In this document: positions 26,588 to 36,108 of the stretch, in pieces
Layout: each line of letters begins with the position of its first letter
How positions within the stretch are numbered: the first letter of the stretch is position 1
The notes under the pieces: model-generated
What the model saw: only the letters and a program-made list of their open reading frames with translations
Told to the model about the DNA's origin: nothing
The model's database searches: none
Origin: Sinomicrobium soli
GTDB lineage: Bacteria; Bacteroidota; Bacteroidia; Flavobacteriales; Flavobacteriaceae
Direction of reading: 5' to 3'
Assembly: GCF_003285545.1 (NCBI RefSeq)
Contig: NZ_QLNV01000016.1
Coordinates: forward strand, 1-64,000
DNA length: 64,000 nucleotides
Program-made: the position numbers and the translations under genes

Positions 26588-26603
26588 TCCGAAATCGCAC
26601 TTC

Positions 26604-27932
26604 ATGAAATACCTGAATTTTTTATTGCTGCTCATCCTCTTCTGTTCCTGCGGAGACGACAACCTGTACGATACCGATTTCAATGCCGGGCAGGATTTTA
26701 CGGGAAGTAACGTCAGGGTATTGTCTGTAGATTCCCTGACCATAGATATGTCTACCGTGAAATTCGACAGCCTGATCACCTCAGACGCCACCCGTATACT
26801 TCTGGGACAGTACACCGATACCGTATTCGGAAAAACTACGGCATCCAGTTTTTTCGAACTGTTACCGGACAGTTACAGCATAAACAACGACGGGATATAC
26901 GACAGTATTTCACTTTTCCTGAACTATGACAGGTATTACTACAACGATACCCTACAGCCTTTCACCATTCAGGTTAAAGAGCTCACTTCCAGAGTAAAAC
27001 CTTCAAAAGGAGATAGTTTTTACAACACGAGTATCATCCCCTACCAACAAGACAACCTGGGGCAAACAACCTTCTATCCGAAGCCCCTGGGAAGTAAGGA
27101 TTCGGTTGAGATTAAGCTGAGCGACAGCTTTGGTGAAGCTTTATTCGACCGTATACAACAGAAAAAAATAACAACGGCAGACCAAATGAGGGAATATTTC
27201 AAAGGTATTACCCTACAGCCGGGAACAGACGACGACGGCGCCGTACTCGGTTTTTCCACCTCGTCCGGCGAAAGTTTCATGCGGATATATTACGCCACAC
27301 ACGAAACCGAAGAGCCCACGGTAAGATCCCTGGATCTTCACATCACCACCGGCAATGCTCCGGCTACCTTTTTCAACAGGATCACTTCTGAAAATGAAGA
27401 TACCCCCTTTGCGAACCTGACCGATCAAGAAACCGTACTGCCAAGTGGAGAAGCGGGAAACAAAAGCTATATACAGGGCGGCACGGGGCTGACGACAAGG
27501 ATCCGTTTTCCTTCGGTAAAATCACTGTATGAACTGGACGGAAAAGGCACACTGCTCTCCGCCACCATGAAGATAAAACCCACCCCGGATTATTACGATA
27601 AAAAAATGCCGCTCAGGGACACCTTAAGTATATATGTAACCGACCTGAACAACGATATCAGCGGCCAGCTTACAGACCTGTCTTCCAATACGGTATTCGC
27701 CATTCTTAACCGTGAGAACCAGGAGTTTAACCAGGTGTATTACGAGATCTCCCTTACTTCGTACATAGAAAGCATACTGTCGGCCGAGCGTGAGGACCAA
27801 AGTTCATTGATCCTGATCCCGGGCGAATACGGCTCGCGGACAGACCGGTTCGTGCTCAACGGGCAGGACCACGAAGACTTCGGGGCCACACTCGAAATAC
27901 TGTACTCTATTTACGACGCAAATAACGACTGA
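26604..27932 (+). CDS. DUF4270 surface lipoprotein
   Basis: A 442-aa lipoprotein (LFCSC, Cys16) of the DUF4270 family, common in Bacteroidota and uncharacterised in function. Recognisable parts are GDDNLYDTDFNAGQDF, LGQYTDTVFGKTTASSFFEL and the C-terminal LNGQDHEDFGATLEILYSIY. The gene is followed after 62 bp by the outer membrane barrel gene and diverges from the kelch/LytST operon. In other flavobacteria DUF4270 and kelch genes often neighbour each other (my recollection). It is probably exposed at the outer membrane. Confidence 0.85.
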   Translation: MKYLNFLLLLILFCSCGDDNLYDTDFNAGQDFTGSNVRVLSVDSLTIDMSTVKFDSLITSDATRILLGQYTDTVFGKTTASSFFELLPDSYSINNDGIYDSISLFLNYDRYYYNDTLQPFTIQVKELTSRVKPSKGDSFYNTSIIPYQQDNLGQTTFYPKPLGSKDSVEIKLSDSFGEALFDRIQQKKITTADQMREYFKGITLQPGTDDDGAVLGFSTSSGESFMRIYYATHETEEPTVRSLDLHITTGNAPATFFNRITSENEDTPFANLTDQETVLPSGEAGNKSYIQGGTGLTTRIRFPSVKSLYELDGKGTLLSATMKIKPTPDYYDKKMPLRDTLSIYVTDLNNDISGQLTDLSSNTVFAILNRENQEFNQVYYEISLTSYIESILSAEREDQSSLILIPGEYGSRTDRFVLNGQDHEDFGATLEILYSIYDANND

Positions 27933-27994
27933 TAACCCGGGAATTGCGGAACTGTTATCACTACATAAACCGAAATACAAAAACAACTGTTTTC

Positions 27995-29239
27995 ATGAAG
28001 AAGATATTTTTACCGGTATTGCTCTGCACACTGGCCGGCATCACCGCCAGCGCACAATCTGAAGGGCTTACCGGGTCTCCGTATTCCATGTACGGCCTGG
28101 GAAGCCTGCAACAGGCGGGTACCGGGATATCCAATGCCCTCGGGAGGGGTGGTATTGCCCTGCCCGGAGATACCGGGATCAACAACCTCAACCCTGCATC
28201 ATACGCTTCCATATACGGGAAATCCTTCCTTTTTGATGTGGGGTTCCAGTCAGAATACAATCATTTTGAAAACCGGCTGAGCAACGAAAACAAATGGAGT
28301 TTCAACTTCTCCAACATCGCCATGGCCTTTCACGTCTCAGACAGGTCAGTCCTGGGGATCACCCTTACCCCTTATTCCAATGTGGGGTATACCATGCTGG
28401 GAGTTACCACCAACATAGAGGGGTCTGACCAGCAGTTCGAAAGTACGATCACCGGATCGGGAGGCCTGAACAGCATAAAACTCAATTACGGATACCGCTT
28501 ATCCGACCGGCTAAGACTGGGAGCCAGTGCTTCCTATCTTTTCGGCAGTATCGAAGAAAATGAATTTTTCTCCATAGGAAGCAGCTATTTCGAGATGAGC
28601 AAAACCAGTTATTACAACGGAGCCCGTCTGGGAGCCGGGTTTCAGTACGACCTCTCTCCGAAATTCACACTGGGAGGCACTGTACTGTTTCCCGTCAAAC
28701 TCAGCGGAAGTGCAGATCGCTCGGTACTGAAAACCATCAACGGGCAGAGCATCTCCGTAGAGGATGAATCGGGAGACGCCATACCGGGATTTAAACTTCC
28801 CGCAGAAATGGGGATGGGAATACTCCTGAAACCTTTCAAGGGCCTTTCGGTAAATGCCGATTACCGCAAAAACCTGTGGAGCGACACGCATCAAAATGAC
28901 AATCTCGGGTCCTTCAAGGACCAGGACATCATAAGTTTCGGGGCCGAATACGTACGGAATACCCGGTCTATGGAATACACCGATCATATACGGTTCAGGG
29001 CCGGATTTACCACAGACAACGGGTATCTGTCCATCAACGGCAAAAAAATAGGCGGCTATGCCGTTACTGCCGGACTCGGACTACCCATCAGCAGTAATAC
29101 AGGCTCTATGCTGAACCTGTCCTATTCTTACGGACAAAAAGGCCAGGTATCGACGCTGCTGATCCGAGAAAATTATCATTTTTTCACTCTTAACATAAGC
29201 CTCGAAGACCTGTGGTTTGTAAGAAGAAAATACGAGTAA
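27995..29239 (+). CDS. Outer membrane beta-barrel protein (FadL/PorV-like)
   Basis: A 414-aa exported protein. Start 27995 gives the signal peptide MKKIFLPVLLCTLAGITASAQ; the upstream frame from 27944 does not. The mature part is alternating beta strands with SPYSMYGLGSLQQAGTGISN and GGIALPGDTGINNLNPASYA near the N-terminus, the pattern of FadL-like/PorV-like barrels where the N-terminal hatch is followed by 14 strands. It ends in aromatic NISLEDLWF. It is co-directional with DUF4270. The cargo is unknown. Confidence 0.8.
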   Translation: MKKIFLPVLLCTLAGITASAQSEGLTGSPYSMYGLGSLQQAGTGISNALGRGGIALPGDTGINNLNPASYASIYGKSFLFDVGFQSEYNHFENRLSNENKWSFNFSNIAMAFHVSDRSVLGITLTPYSNVGYTMLGVTTNIEGSDQQFESTITGSGGLNSIKLNYGYRLSDRLRLGASASYLFGSIEENEFFSIGSSYFEMSKTSYYNGARLGAGFQYDLSPKFTLGGTVLFPVKLSGSADRSVLKTINGQSISVEDESGDAIPGFKLPAEMGMGILLKPFKGLSVNADYRKNLWSDTHQNDNLGSFKDQDIISFGAEYVRNTRSMEYTDHIRFRAGFTTDNGYLSINGKKIGGYAVTAGLGLPISSNTGSMLNLSYSYGQKGQVSTLLIRENYHFFTLNISLEDLWFVRRKYE

Positions 29240-29244
29240 TAAAA

Positions 29245-29379
29245 TTATTCGAATGTTTGTTCCAATATTGCCTCAAATTCAGTTGGTAAGATTATCCTTG
29301 TGTCTTTGAAAGGGTCTAAAATCAGTAAATCCTTATCTCCCGTTACCAGATAATCCGCATGAGATACTTCTATAAGATC
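29245..29379 (-). pseudogene. C-terminal remnant of PIN-domain (VapC/COG1569-like) toxin
   Basis: 44 codons read DLIEVSHADYLVTGDKDLL, then ILDPFKDTRIILPTEFEAIL, the C-terminal part of a PIN-domain protein including the acidic residues of the TGDKDLL motif. The N-terminal two thirds, with the first catalytic aspartate, are absent: upstream in frame the DNA runs into the 3' end of the AsmA-like gene, and the only ATG lies inside that gene. So this is a truncated toxin gene rather than a functional one. Confidence 0.7.
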
Positions 29380-29446
29380 AGGTAAGCTACCCACCACAAT
29401 CCCCAAAGACCGGCCACCCCATACTTCCGGCTTCAAGCTTCGCACT

Positions 29447-32104
29447 TTAATTGGTAGTGTCTTTTTTCTTCTTGCCGAACAGTCCCTGCAAAACATTCTT
29501 GGCTGCATTTTTTGCGGCATCCTCCTTTTTGACAGCAGTGGTATCTGTGGTAGTGCTGTCGCCTTTAGCCTTGTCTCCCAACAGGTTTCCCAAAGCATTA
29601 TTAAGGGCATCCTTGCCCTGGCCGACCAGTTTGTCTTTCTGCCTGGCCACCAGCTGCTGTGTAAGCCCGGCCACCGCCGATTTCAGGTCGGTAGACACCG
29701 AAGGACTACTGACCGTTCCCCCGATGGTAGCCGTTACCGGCACGGTAACTTCGTCCTGCTCCTGTTCGCTGAGCTGTGCCAGCAGTTTACCGGCATCCTT
29801 GCCGAGATATTTCGCAGGCACGTTGAACGTAGCCGTATAGGCCATGCTCTTGTCAAAACCGTGACTGCCGCCTACTTCTATATCCATATCCTGGTATTTG
29901 ACATGAAAGGGTTTTACGTTTACCTTGCCGTTATCAAAAGACAAATGGGTCTGGATATCCTTAAAATTCAGGTTGTTTACATCCAGAAAATCGAGTTTCC
30001 CTGCCAGGCTACTTACCAGTTTGGAGTTTTTGGCATCCACTCCCGAGGTCAGCACTTCGGCCAGGGCATCCCCGGAGACCGACATGAGTACGGGGGTAAA
30101 GTCGTCATTCAGGTTTCCGGAAAGGGACAGGTCTGTATTGAGTTTTCCTTCCAGGATACTGGCTATGGGGGTCAGGGCCTGCAACAGGTCGAGCCCCTTA
30201 AAAGACTCCGCGAGATCAAAACCGTCCATATTGAGTTTCATATCGAAAGTAGGGACCTCCCCTTTGGTGGATACATTCCCGTTAAGCCCTAACTGCCCGT
30301 TGAACAGGTCGGACCTGAGGTCTTTCAGGGTAGCTTTTTCATCTTTGATCACCAGTGTACCCTTCACGTTCTTCAGTGTGAGGTTGTCGTAGATCACCGT
30401 ATTGGCAGAGGCATTTACGGTACAGTCCAGGAAAGAAGGTATTTTGATCTTCTCTTCCCCGGTCCCGGCGGCGGGAGCCTCTTCTTTTTGCTGCTGTTCC
30501 CCGTCTTCGCTTCCTCCCTCTTCCGGGGTGTCGGCCACCATAAAATCGTTCAGGGAAAAAGTGTCGGAGGAAAGATCAAAATTCCCCTCCATGTTTTCCT
30601 TGTTGAACATAAAGCCCATCAGGTTGTTGATGGTCCCCGAGGCATTGAGGTCGGTCTGCCCCGTTCTGGCCTCGAAGGTATTCAGTTTTACCGTTTTCGG
30701 ATTGAAGGCCACATTGGCCCTGCTTATACTCACCGGATGAGCCATTTCGGCAGATGCATAGTTAAAGCCCGAGAGATCGAGGGTCCCGGAGTTTTTGGTA
30801 TTCTCATATTTTTTCTGCTCTATGGAGGCCATATCGAAAGCTGTGCTAATATCTGCTACCAGTATCCCGCTCAACTCCTCTTCCAGGGGAAAGGGATAGG
30901 CTTTGGACAAATTGGCCAGGTTGAGTTTCCCGTTAATACGGGCATTGACATGCATGTTTTCCGTTACCTGGTCCAGGCGTGCACTGGCATTGAACACATC
31001 CTGGTCTATACGGAAAGACAGTTTTTGTATATCGACATAGGTATCTTTCGCAAGGCCGGTCTTGTTTACGATCTGGGTAAGCAGCCGGATATCGCTGACC
31101 GATTTGGGCAGGTCGGGGTATTTGAAGGAGGCATTATCCGAACTGATCTGTACATCAAAAGCGGGGATATGTGTATCGTCTACCACGCCCTTGACCTCTC
31201 CTTTCACTTCAAAATTACCGGTGGTCTGCACATTCTCGATACTTCCGGAATAGGCTTCGGGGATCACGGCAAGGAAATTCCTGAAATCGGAGGAAGGGGT
31301 GCCGAACGTGAGGTCTATTTCCTGGTTGTCCTCGTTGAGCTGCACATATCCGTCGAACACCAGCGGAAGCTGGTTCAGCAAGAGGGTATTGTCGAGAAAA
31401 GTATACCTGTTATTTTCGAGGTCGACCCCTATCACCGCATCAAGCTTCACCCTGTTCCGGTTGATATAGGCCGTACTGTCCATTGCAAACGACACCTGCG
31501 CATCGGTAGTGGTATTCAGCTCTGAAGTGGTAAGCGACAGGTCGCCGCTTCCGGAATGGTTCAGTTCGTCGAGCACAAATTCCATTTTTGCCTGCTCATC
31601 GAGGTAGGAGATCCTGCTGTCGCTGATATCGTACTGCTGTACGGAAAAGCTGAAATCACTGCTTTCTTCCGGAGCTGCCCCGGCCTCTTCTTCGTTGCCA
31701 CTCTCCTTGGCAATATCGTAATTGGCCTTACCTTCGCTGTTTACCAGGATGTTTACCCTGGCCCGGTTTACCCCGAAACTGCTCACTTCCATGCCGCTGC
31801 CTTTAAAGAGTTCGCCGATGCCCATCCGTACCGAAACCTCATCGGCATAAAAAAGGGTATCGCCGGCAAAGGGTTCCTTATTGATCACACTGATCTCGTG
31901 AAGGGCCACCGTAGCCTTCGGGAACCCCCTGAGGAGGCTGATATCCACATCGGCAAAATCTACGGTAGCATTGAGGTTGTTGTTGATATTCTCCTTGACC
32001 AGGGCCGTGATCTTGTCTTTAAACAATATCGGGGCTACTGCCAGCAATACGATCAGCACTCCCAGAACGATCAATACGATTTTAACTCCCTTTTTGATTT
32101 TCAT
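29447..32104 (-). CDS. AsmA-family envelope protein
   Basis: An 885-aa protein with one N-terminal membrane helix (~9-28) and a long beta-rich periplasmic body: an N-terminal AsmA domain (LRGFPKATVALHEISVINKE) and a C-terminal AsmA_2-like region (~620-800, LKLNMDGFDLAESFKGL, LEGKLNTDLSLSGNL). It has a low-complexity acidic insert (EEGGSEDGEQQQKEEAP, ~537-553) and a Lys/Asp/Thr-rich tail. AsmA-like proteins are repeating-groove proteins implicated in lipid transfer between membranes; the role here is inferred. The next gene on the strand upstream is the queuosine-precursor transporter, 76 bp away. Confidence 0.88.
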   Translation of the reverse strand: MKIKKGVKIVLIVLGVLIVLLAVAPILFKDKITALVKENINNNLNATVDFADVDISLLRGFPKATVALHEISVINKEPFAGDTLFYADEVSVRMGIGELFKGSGMEVSSFGVNRARVNILVNSEGKANYDIAKESGNEEEAGAAPEESSDFSFSVQQYDISDSRISYLDEQAKMEFVLDELNHSGSGDLSLTTSELNTTTDAQVSFAMDSTAYINRNRVKLDAVIGVDLENNRYTFLDNTLLLNQLPLVFDGYVQLNEDNQEIDLTFGTPSSDFRNFLAVIPEAYSGSIENVQTTGNFEVKGEVKGVVDDTHIPAFDVQISSDNASFKYPDLPKSVSDIRLLTQIVNKTGLAKDTYVDIQKLSFRIDQDVFNASARLDQVTENMHVNARINGKLNLANLSKAYPFPLEEELSGILVADISTAFDMASIEQKKYENTKNSGTLDLSGFNYASAEMAHPVSISRANVAFNPKTVKLNTFEARTGQTDLNASGTINNLMGFMFNKENMEGNFDLSSDTFSLNDFMVADTPEEGGSEDGEQQQKEEAPAAGTGEEKIKIPSFLDCTVNASANTVIYDNLTLKNVKGTLVIKDEKATLKDLRSDLFNGQLGLNGNVSTKGEVPTFDMKLNMDGFDLAESFKGLDLLQALTPIASILEGKLNTDLSLSGNLNDDFTPVLMSVSGDALAEVLTSGVDAKNSKLVSSLAGKLDFLDVNNLNFKDIQTHLSFDNGKVNVKPFHVKYQDMDIEVGGSHGFDKSMAYTATFNVPAKYLGKDAGKLLAQLSEQEQDEVTVPVTATIGGTVSSPSVSTDLKSAVAGLTQQLVARQKDKLVGQGKDALNNALGNLLGDKAKGDSTTTDTTAVKKEDAAKNAAKNVLQGLFGKKKKDTTN

Positions 32105-32180
32105 TCTTTTCCTTTTATTTTATTACAGCCATACACATAACGCATACAGCCGGGTTTTCATATACTCTAAATACGATACT

Positions 32181-32882
32181 TCAGGGCAAACGGATTTCCT
32201 CACCGGGCCCCAACCGGAATTTTTTCCGGATAATATATACAAAAAAATAAAGAAAAGGGGTGTCGAGCAAGGCGATTAACATTTTAAACAGTACCCCTCC
32301 CACAAAAAGTCCGGTAAACCGCTCCCAGGCTATAACATCAAAGGAGCAGAGCAGCAACAGGACGGTAAGCGTATCGATAACCTGTGACGATATGGTAGAG
32401 CAGTTATTTCGCAACCACAGGTGTCTTCCCCCGGTGTAGTTTTTCCAGAAGTGATAAATATGGATATCTATATATTGTGCTGCCAGGTAGGCCAGCATGG
32501 AAGCGAGCACGGCAAGCACCGTACGTCCGAATACCTCCGTAAAGCGCTCATCCCCTATCGGCGACCACGGGGTTGCGGGGACGGCGGCGGAGACATATAT
32601 GATAAGCAGCGAGAACAGCGAAGCAAAGATACCGGCGGTCACTACCTGGTTGGCTTTTTTCTTCCCGTATATTTCCGAAATAAGGTCGGTGATCAGGAAG
32701 GTCACCGGGTAAGGCAGTATACCCACCGATATTTCAAATATTCCCGCCCCGAAAAGCGTGACTTCACCGAAGGGATACCAGTAAAAGAATTTCTGGAAGA
32801 TCAGGTTGGAGACTACCAGCGAAGTAATAAACAATGCGGCGAGGTACAGGTATAACTGATATGCGGTTTTATGCTGCTGCAT
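32181..32882 (-). CDS. Queuosine precursor transporter (YhhQ/VUT family)
   Basis: A 233-aa integral membrane protein with six to seven helices. It carries the family signatures FEISVGILPYPVTFLITDLI, SEIYGKKKANQVV and RHLWLRNNCSTISSQVIDT. Members take up preQ0/preQ1 for the tRNA modification queuosine. It is in a minus-strand series with sppA upstream (39 bp) and the AsmA-like gene downstream; no functional link between the three is obvious. Confidence 0.92.
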   Translation of the reverse strand: MQQHKTAYQLYLYLAALFITSLVVSNLIFQKFFYWYPFGEVTLFGAGIFEISVGILPYPVTFLITDLISEIYGKKKANQVVTAGIFASLFSLLIIYVSAAVPATPWSPIGDERFTEVFGRTVLAVLASMLAYLAAQYIDIHIYHFWKNYTGGRHLWLRNNCSTISSQVIDTLTVLLLLCSFDVIAWERFTGLFVGGVLFKMLIALLDTPFLYFFVYIIRKKFRLGPGEEIRLP

Positions 32883-32921
32883 ACGGTATTTTAAATATGA
32901 TTATCGGGATACGGAAAGCGT

Positions 32922-34685
32922 CTAATAAACAACAAGCTCATAAGGCAGCCGGGCCTGCACCCCTTTCTGTTGTGCAAGTACCCTGATGGCCTGCAGTACG
33001 CGATATCCCTCTTCCCCGATCTCTTCCCGGAGTATCTGTTCCCTGCCTTTTGTAACGGATACGCCGATAAACTTGTCCATCACATCCTGTATACTGGTGG
33101 AATACACCGGGTAATCGACCGTTACATACGCTTCCGTTCCCGCCTCGCCCGCAGCATAGGCTACGGCCTCGTTCAATCCCCCTATTTCATCTACCAATCC
33201 TATCTCTACCGCTTCGGCACCGCTCCATACCCTTCCCTGGGCTATGGCATCGACATCCTCCACCTTCATGTCCCTTCCTTCCGCCACATGATGCACAAAG
33301 GTCTCATAAATATGTTCTATACTCTCCGTGGTTACCTTCCGGTAGGCTTCAGACAAGGGTTGAAAGGCACTGTACCCGAGCGCCTGTGAATTGGTGACCA
33401 CGTGTTCGGCATTAATCCCCATACGACCGGCAAGTTCCTTCACATTGGGCAACATTCCGAAAACCCCTATCGAACCGGTGATCGTGGTGGGTTCCGCATA
33501 TATTTTATCTGCTCCGGCAGCGATATAGTAGCCTCCGGAAGCCGCGAGATTACCCATGGATACCACTACCGGTTTCTCCTTTTTGGTCACCGCTACCTCT
33601 CTCCATATAATATCCGAGGCGAGAGCACTGCCCCCCGGGGAATTAATACGCAGCACCACAGCTTTTACCCTGTCGTCTTCCCTTGCTTTCTGGAGCGACT
33701 CCAGGATAATTCCCTGCCCTACAAGGTCTTTGTTACCGTCGCCATAAACGATCTCACCCTCTGCGTATACCACGGCAATGCGATCTTTACCGTAAGCTGA
33801 CGACTGCCTGGCGGCATATTCGCTGTAATCCCTCAGTTCCACATATTCCAGGTCCTTGTCCGCTTCCAGTCCGCAGGCCGCCTTAAGCGATGATTCGTAT
33901 TCATCCAGGTAGGCTATACGGTCTACCAGTCCCGCACGGAGGGCCATATCAGGGGTCCTTGCCCCCAGGGTATCTGCCAGGGTATTGAGCGTTCCGGCAG
34001 ATAATCCGCGGCTCACGGAAATATCTTCGACCATGGTATTCCAGAGTGAGAATAACAGTTCCGATATCTGCTCCCTGTTCTGCGGGCTCATTTCATTGTC
34101 CAGGAAAGGTTCTACGGCACTCTTGTATTTTCCGTGCCGGATCACTTCCAGTTTCACTCCCGTCTTTTCCTGCAGGTCCTTAAAAAAAAGCACCTCGGAG
34201 GCCAGCCCCTTAAAATCGATATCCCCTACCGGGTTTACAAATACCGAATCGGCTACCGAAGCGAGGTAATAATCTTTTTGCGCATAGACATCGCCATACG
34301 CATAGACAAATTTTCCGGAAGCCTTGAACGCCTCCAGGGCTTCCCTGAGGGCTCCCGTCTGCGCCATACCTGCCGGAAGGTAGTTGTTCCGGATACTGAT
34401 GCCCTTTATCCTGTCGTCTTCAGCCGCTGCATCTATGGCCCTCAGAATACGGTTGAGCCCGTCGTACTGCTCAAAATTCACCCCGAAATCGGTAAAGTCG
34501 AACTTCCCGCCATAATCCTTCAGGGGCTTATCGATCTCCAGCAGCAATACTGATGTTTCCGGAACACTGATCGCTTTTTCCTGGCTTCCCGCCAGCGATA
34601 TAAAAATGAGAAACATTACAAAAAAAACACCAAAAGCGATCACACATCCCAGAATAGATGCCAGAAGATTCCTTAAAAATTTCAT
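32922..34685 (-). CDS. sppA: Signal peptide peptidase SppA (protease IV, 67K type)
   Basis: A 587-aa long-form SppA with an N-terminal membrane helix (~8-33) and two tandem S49 domains. The catalytic Lys188 lies in RHGKYKSAVEPF of the first domain and Ser383 in SMGNLAASGGYYIA of the second, as in the E. coli enzyme, where the dyad spans both halves. It degrades cleaved signal peptides in the membrane. It is complete and of normal length. Confidence 0.95.
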   Translation of the reverse strand: MKFLRNLLASILGCVIAFGVFFVMFLIFISLAGSQEKAISVPETSVLLLEIDKPLKDYGGKFDFTDFGVNFEQYDGLNRILRAIDAAAEDDRIKGISIRNNYLPAGMAQTGALREALEAFKASGKFVYAYGDVYAQKDYYLASVADSVFVNPVGDIDFKGLASEVLFFKDLQEKTGVKLEVIRHGKYKSAVEPFLDNEMSPQNREQISELLFSLWNTMVEDISVSRGLSAGTLNTLADTLGARTPDMALRAGLVDRIAYLDEYESSLKAACGLEADKDLEYVELRDYSEYAARQSSAYGKDRIAVVYAEGEIVYGDGNKDLVGQGIILESLQKAREDDRVKAVVLRINSPGGSALASDIIWREVAVTKKEKPVVVSMGNLAASGGYYIAAGADKIYAEPTTITGSIGVFGMLPNVKELAGRMGINAEHVVTNSQALGYSAFQPLSEAYRKVTTESIEHIYETFVHHVAEGRDMKVEDVDAIAQGRVWSGAEAVEIGLVDEIGGLNEAVAYAAGEAGTEAYVTVDYPVYSTSIQDVMDKFIGVSVTKGREQILREEIGEEGYRVLQAIRVLAQQKGVQARLPYELVVY

Positions 34686-34965
34686 ATCTTATAGTTAGAT
34701 GTTCACAACAATGGCCTGCCACACTGTTTTCCCTTCAGGTGCATATTGAACTCCTCCCGGGGCCCTTCCGCTACCGGGCAGAAATATTTCCTTTCCGGAC
34801 AGACTCCTCCGGGAAGCGACAGTGATAACCACCACAAAGATAATCTTTTCGGTTTAGGAATCGCAGCAGTATGCCCGATTTGCTCCGGGACAGGGATTTA
34901 ATGAATACCGCACGGTTTTTGGGATATCGCCGGTTTATATGGGTTACTTTTATTTATTTTGCACC

Positions 34966-36108
34966 ATGAAACGCGTATATCTGTCTATCGGAAGTAATCA
35001 GGGAAACAGGCTACAGCACCTGCAGGCCGCAGCAGACCGCCTGGAGGCCCATCCCGGGATCAGGGTAAAAAGCTGCTCGGCAATATACCAGACCCCTGCC
35101 TGGGGATTTTCAGGCGACGATTTCCTCAACGCCTGTCTCGCCATAGACACCCGCCTGGATGCACCCGGGTTGCTGGAATACATCCTCGACACCGAAAAGC
35201 AGCTGGGGCGCATAAGATCGGAGGAAAAGGGATACCGGCCCAGGACCATTGACATCGATATTCTTTTTTACGAAGACGAGATCATCCGGGAAACAAACCT
35301 TATCATCCCCCACCCCCAGATGGAAAAACGCAGGTTTGTCCTTGCCCCCCTGGCCGATATCGCACCCGGGAAAATCCATCCCGGACTCCAGGTACCCGTT
35401 TCCAGGCTTCTGGAAGAGTGCCCGGATGACAGTGAGGTTACCAGGACGGACCTGAGTATCCGGCTGAGGAAAGACCTTCTTTTTTCGGCCATGAACTACC
35501 TGGCCATAGAAGGCAATATAGGTTCCGGAAAGACTACCCTGGCCACCATGATATCGGAAGAATACAACGGAAAGCTTATCCTGGAACGCTTTGCTGACAA
35601 CCCTTTCCTTCCCCGGTTTTACAAGGAGCCGCAACGCTATGCCTTTCCCCTGGAAATGTCGTTCCTGGCCGACCGCTACCAGCAGTTTACCGACGACACC
35701 TCCCGCCCCGACCTCTTCAAAAGCTTTATGGTAAGCGATTACGATATTCACAAGTCGCTGATCTTTGCCAGGGTGACCCTCCCCGAGGATGAGTTTTACC
35801 TCTACCGCAAACTGTTCGACCTGATGTACAGGGAAGTGCTTAAGCCCGATGTATATGTATACCTGTACCAGAATACGGAAAGACTGCTGCAACAGATCAG
35901 GAAGAGGGGACGCACCTATGAACAGGACATGCCTTATGACTACCTGGAAAAAATAAACAGGGGGTATATGGACCATATCAGGAACAATCCGGAACAAAAT
36001 GTTCTCGTTCTCGATGTTTCCGACATGGATTTTGTGCAAAATAAAAATGACTTCAGGGAAATAATCGACAAAATACACCGGTTTCACGATGAAATGCAGC
36101 ATTTATAA
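34966..36108 (+). CDS. folK: Bifunctional HPPK (FolK) - deoxynucleoside kinase fusion
   Basis: A 380-aa fusion of two enzymes. Residues 1-~160 are 6-hydroxymethyl-7,8-dihydropterin pyrophosphokinase of folate synthesis (YLSIGSNQGNR, TPAWGF, RPRTIDIDILFY with the catalytic Asp pair, HPQMEKRRFVL). Residues ~176-380 are a deoxynucleoside kinase with P-loop GNIGSGKT (183-190), the DRY motif in FLADRYQQF and an Arg-rich lid (IRKRGRTYE). Start 34966 fits the HPPK N-terminus. An internal Met at 176 sits at the linker, so a separate kinase product is conceivable. I recall this fusion from other Bacteroidota. Confidence 0.93.
   Translation: MKRVYLSIGSNQGNRLQHLQAAADRLEAHPGIRVKSCSAIYQTPAWGFSGDDFLNACLAIDTRLDAPGLLEYILDTEKQLGRIRSEEKGYRPRTIDIDILFYEDEIIRETNLIIPHPQMEKRRFVLAPLADIAPGKIHPGLQVPVSRLLEECPDDSEVTRTDLSIRLRKDLLFSAMNYLAIEGNIGSGKTTLATMISEEYNGKLILERFADNPFLPRFYKEPQRYAFPLEMSFLADRYQQFTDDTSRPDLFKSFMVSDYDIHKSLIFARVTLPEDEFYLYRKLFDLMYREVLKPDVYVYLYQNTERLLQQIRKRGRTYEQDMPYDYLEKINRGYMDHIRNNPEQNVLVLDVSDMDFVQNKNDFREIIDKIHRFHDEMQHL

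Larger units (their letters stand above)
26268..26603. other. Divergent promoter region between kelch and DUF4270 units
   Basis: 336 bp without genes. On the kelch side lies tttaaacggtttaaa (near-palindromic, just before the kelch start codon). Near the DUF4270 gene a -7-like TATTTTTG lies at 26580-26587. A 9-bp inverted repeat (26456-26530) lies between. All could serve a LytTR or other regulator. Confidence 0.5.

Noticed and set aside
29245-29610. 121-codon frame taken as a complete PIN protein
   Set aside because: Its first two thirds are asmA DNA in another frame; only the last ~44 codons are PIN-like, so I list a remnant.
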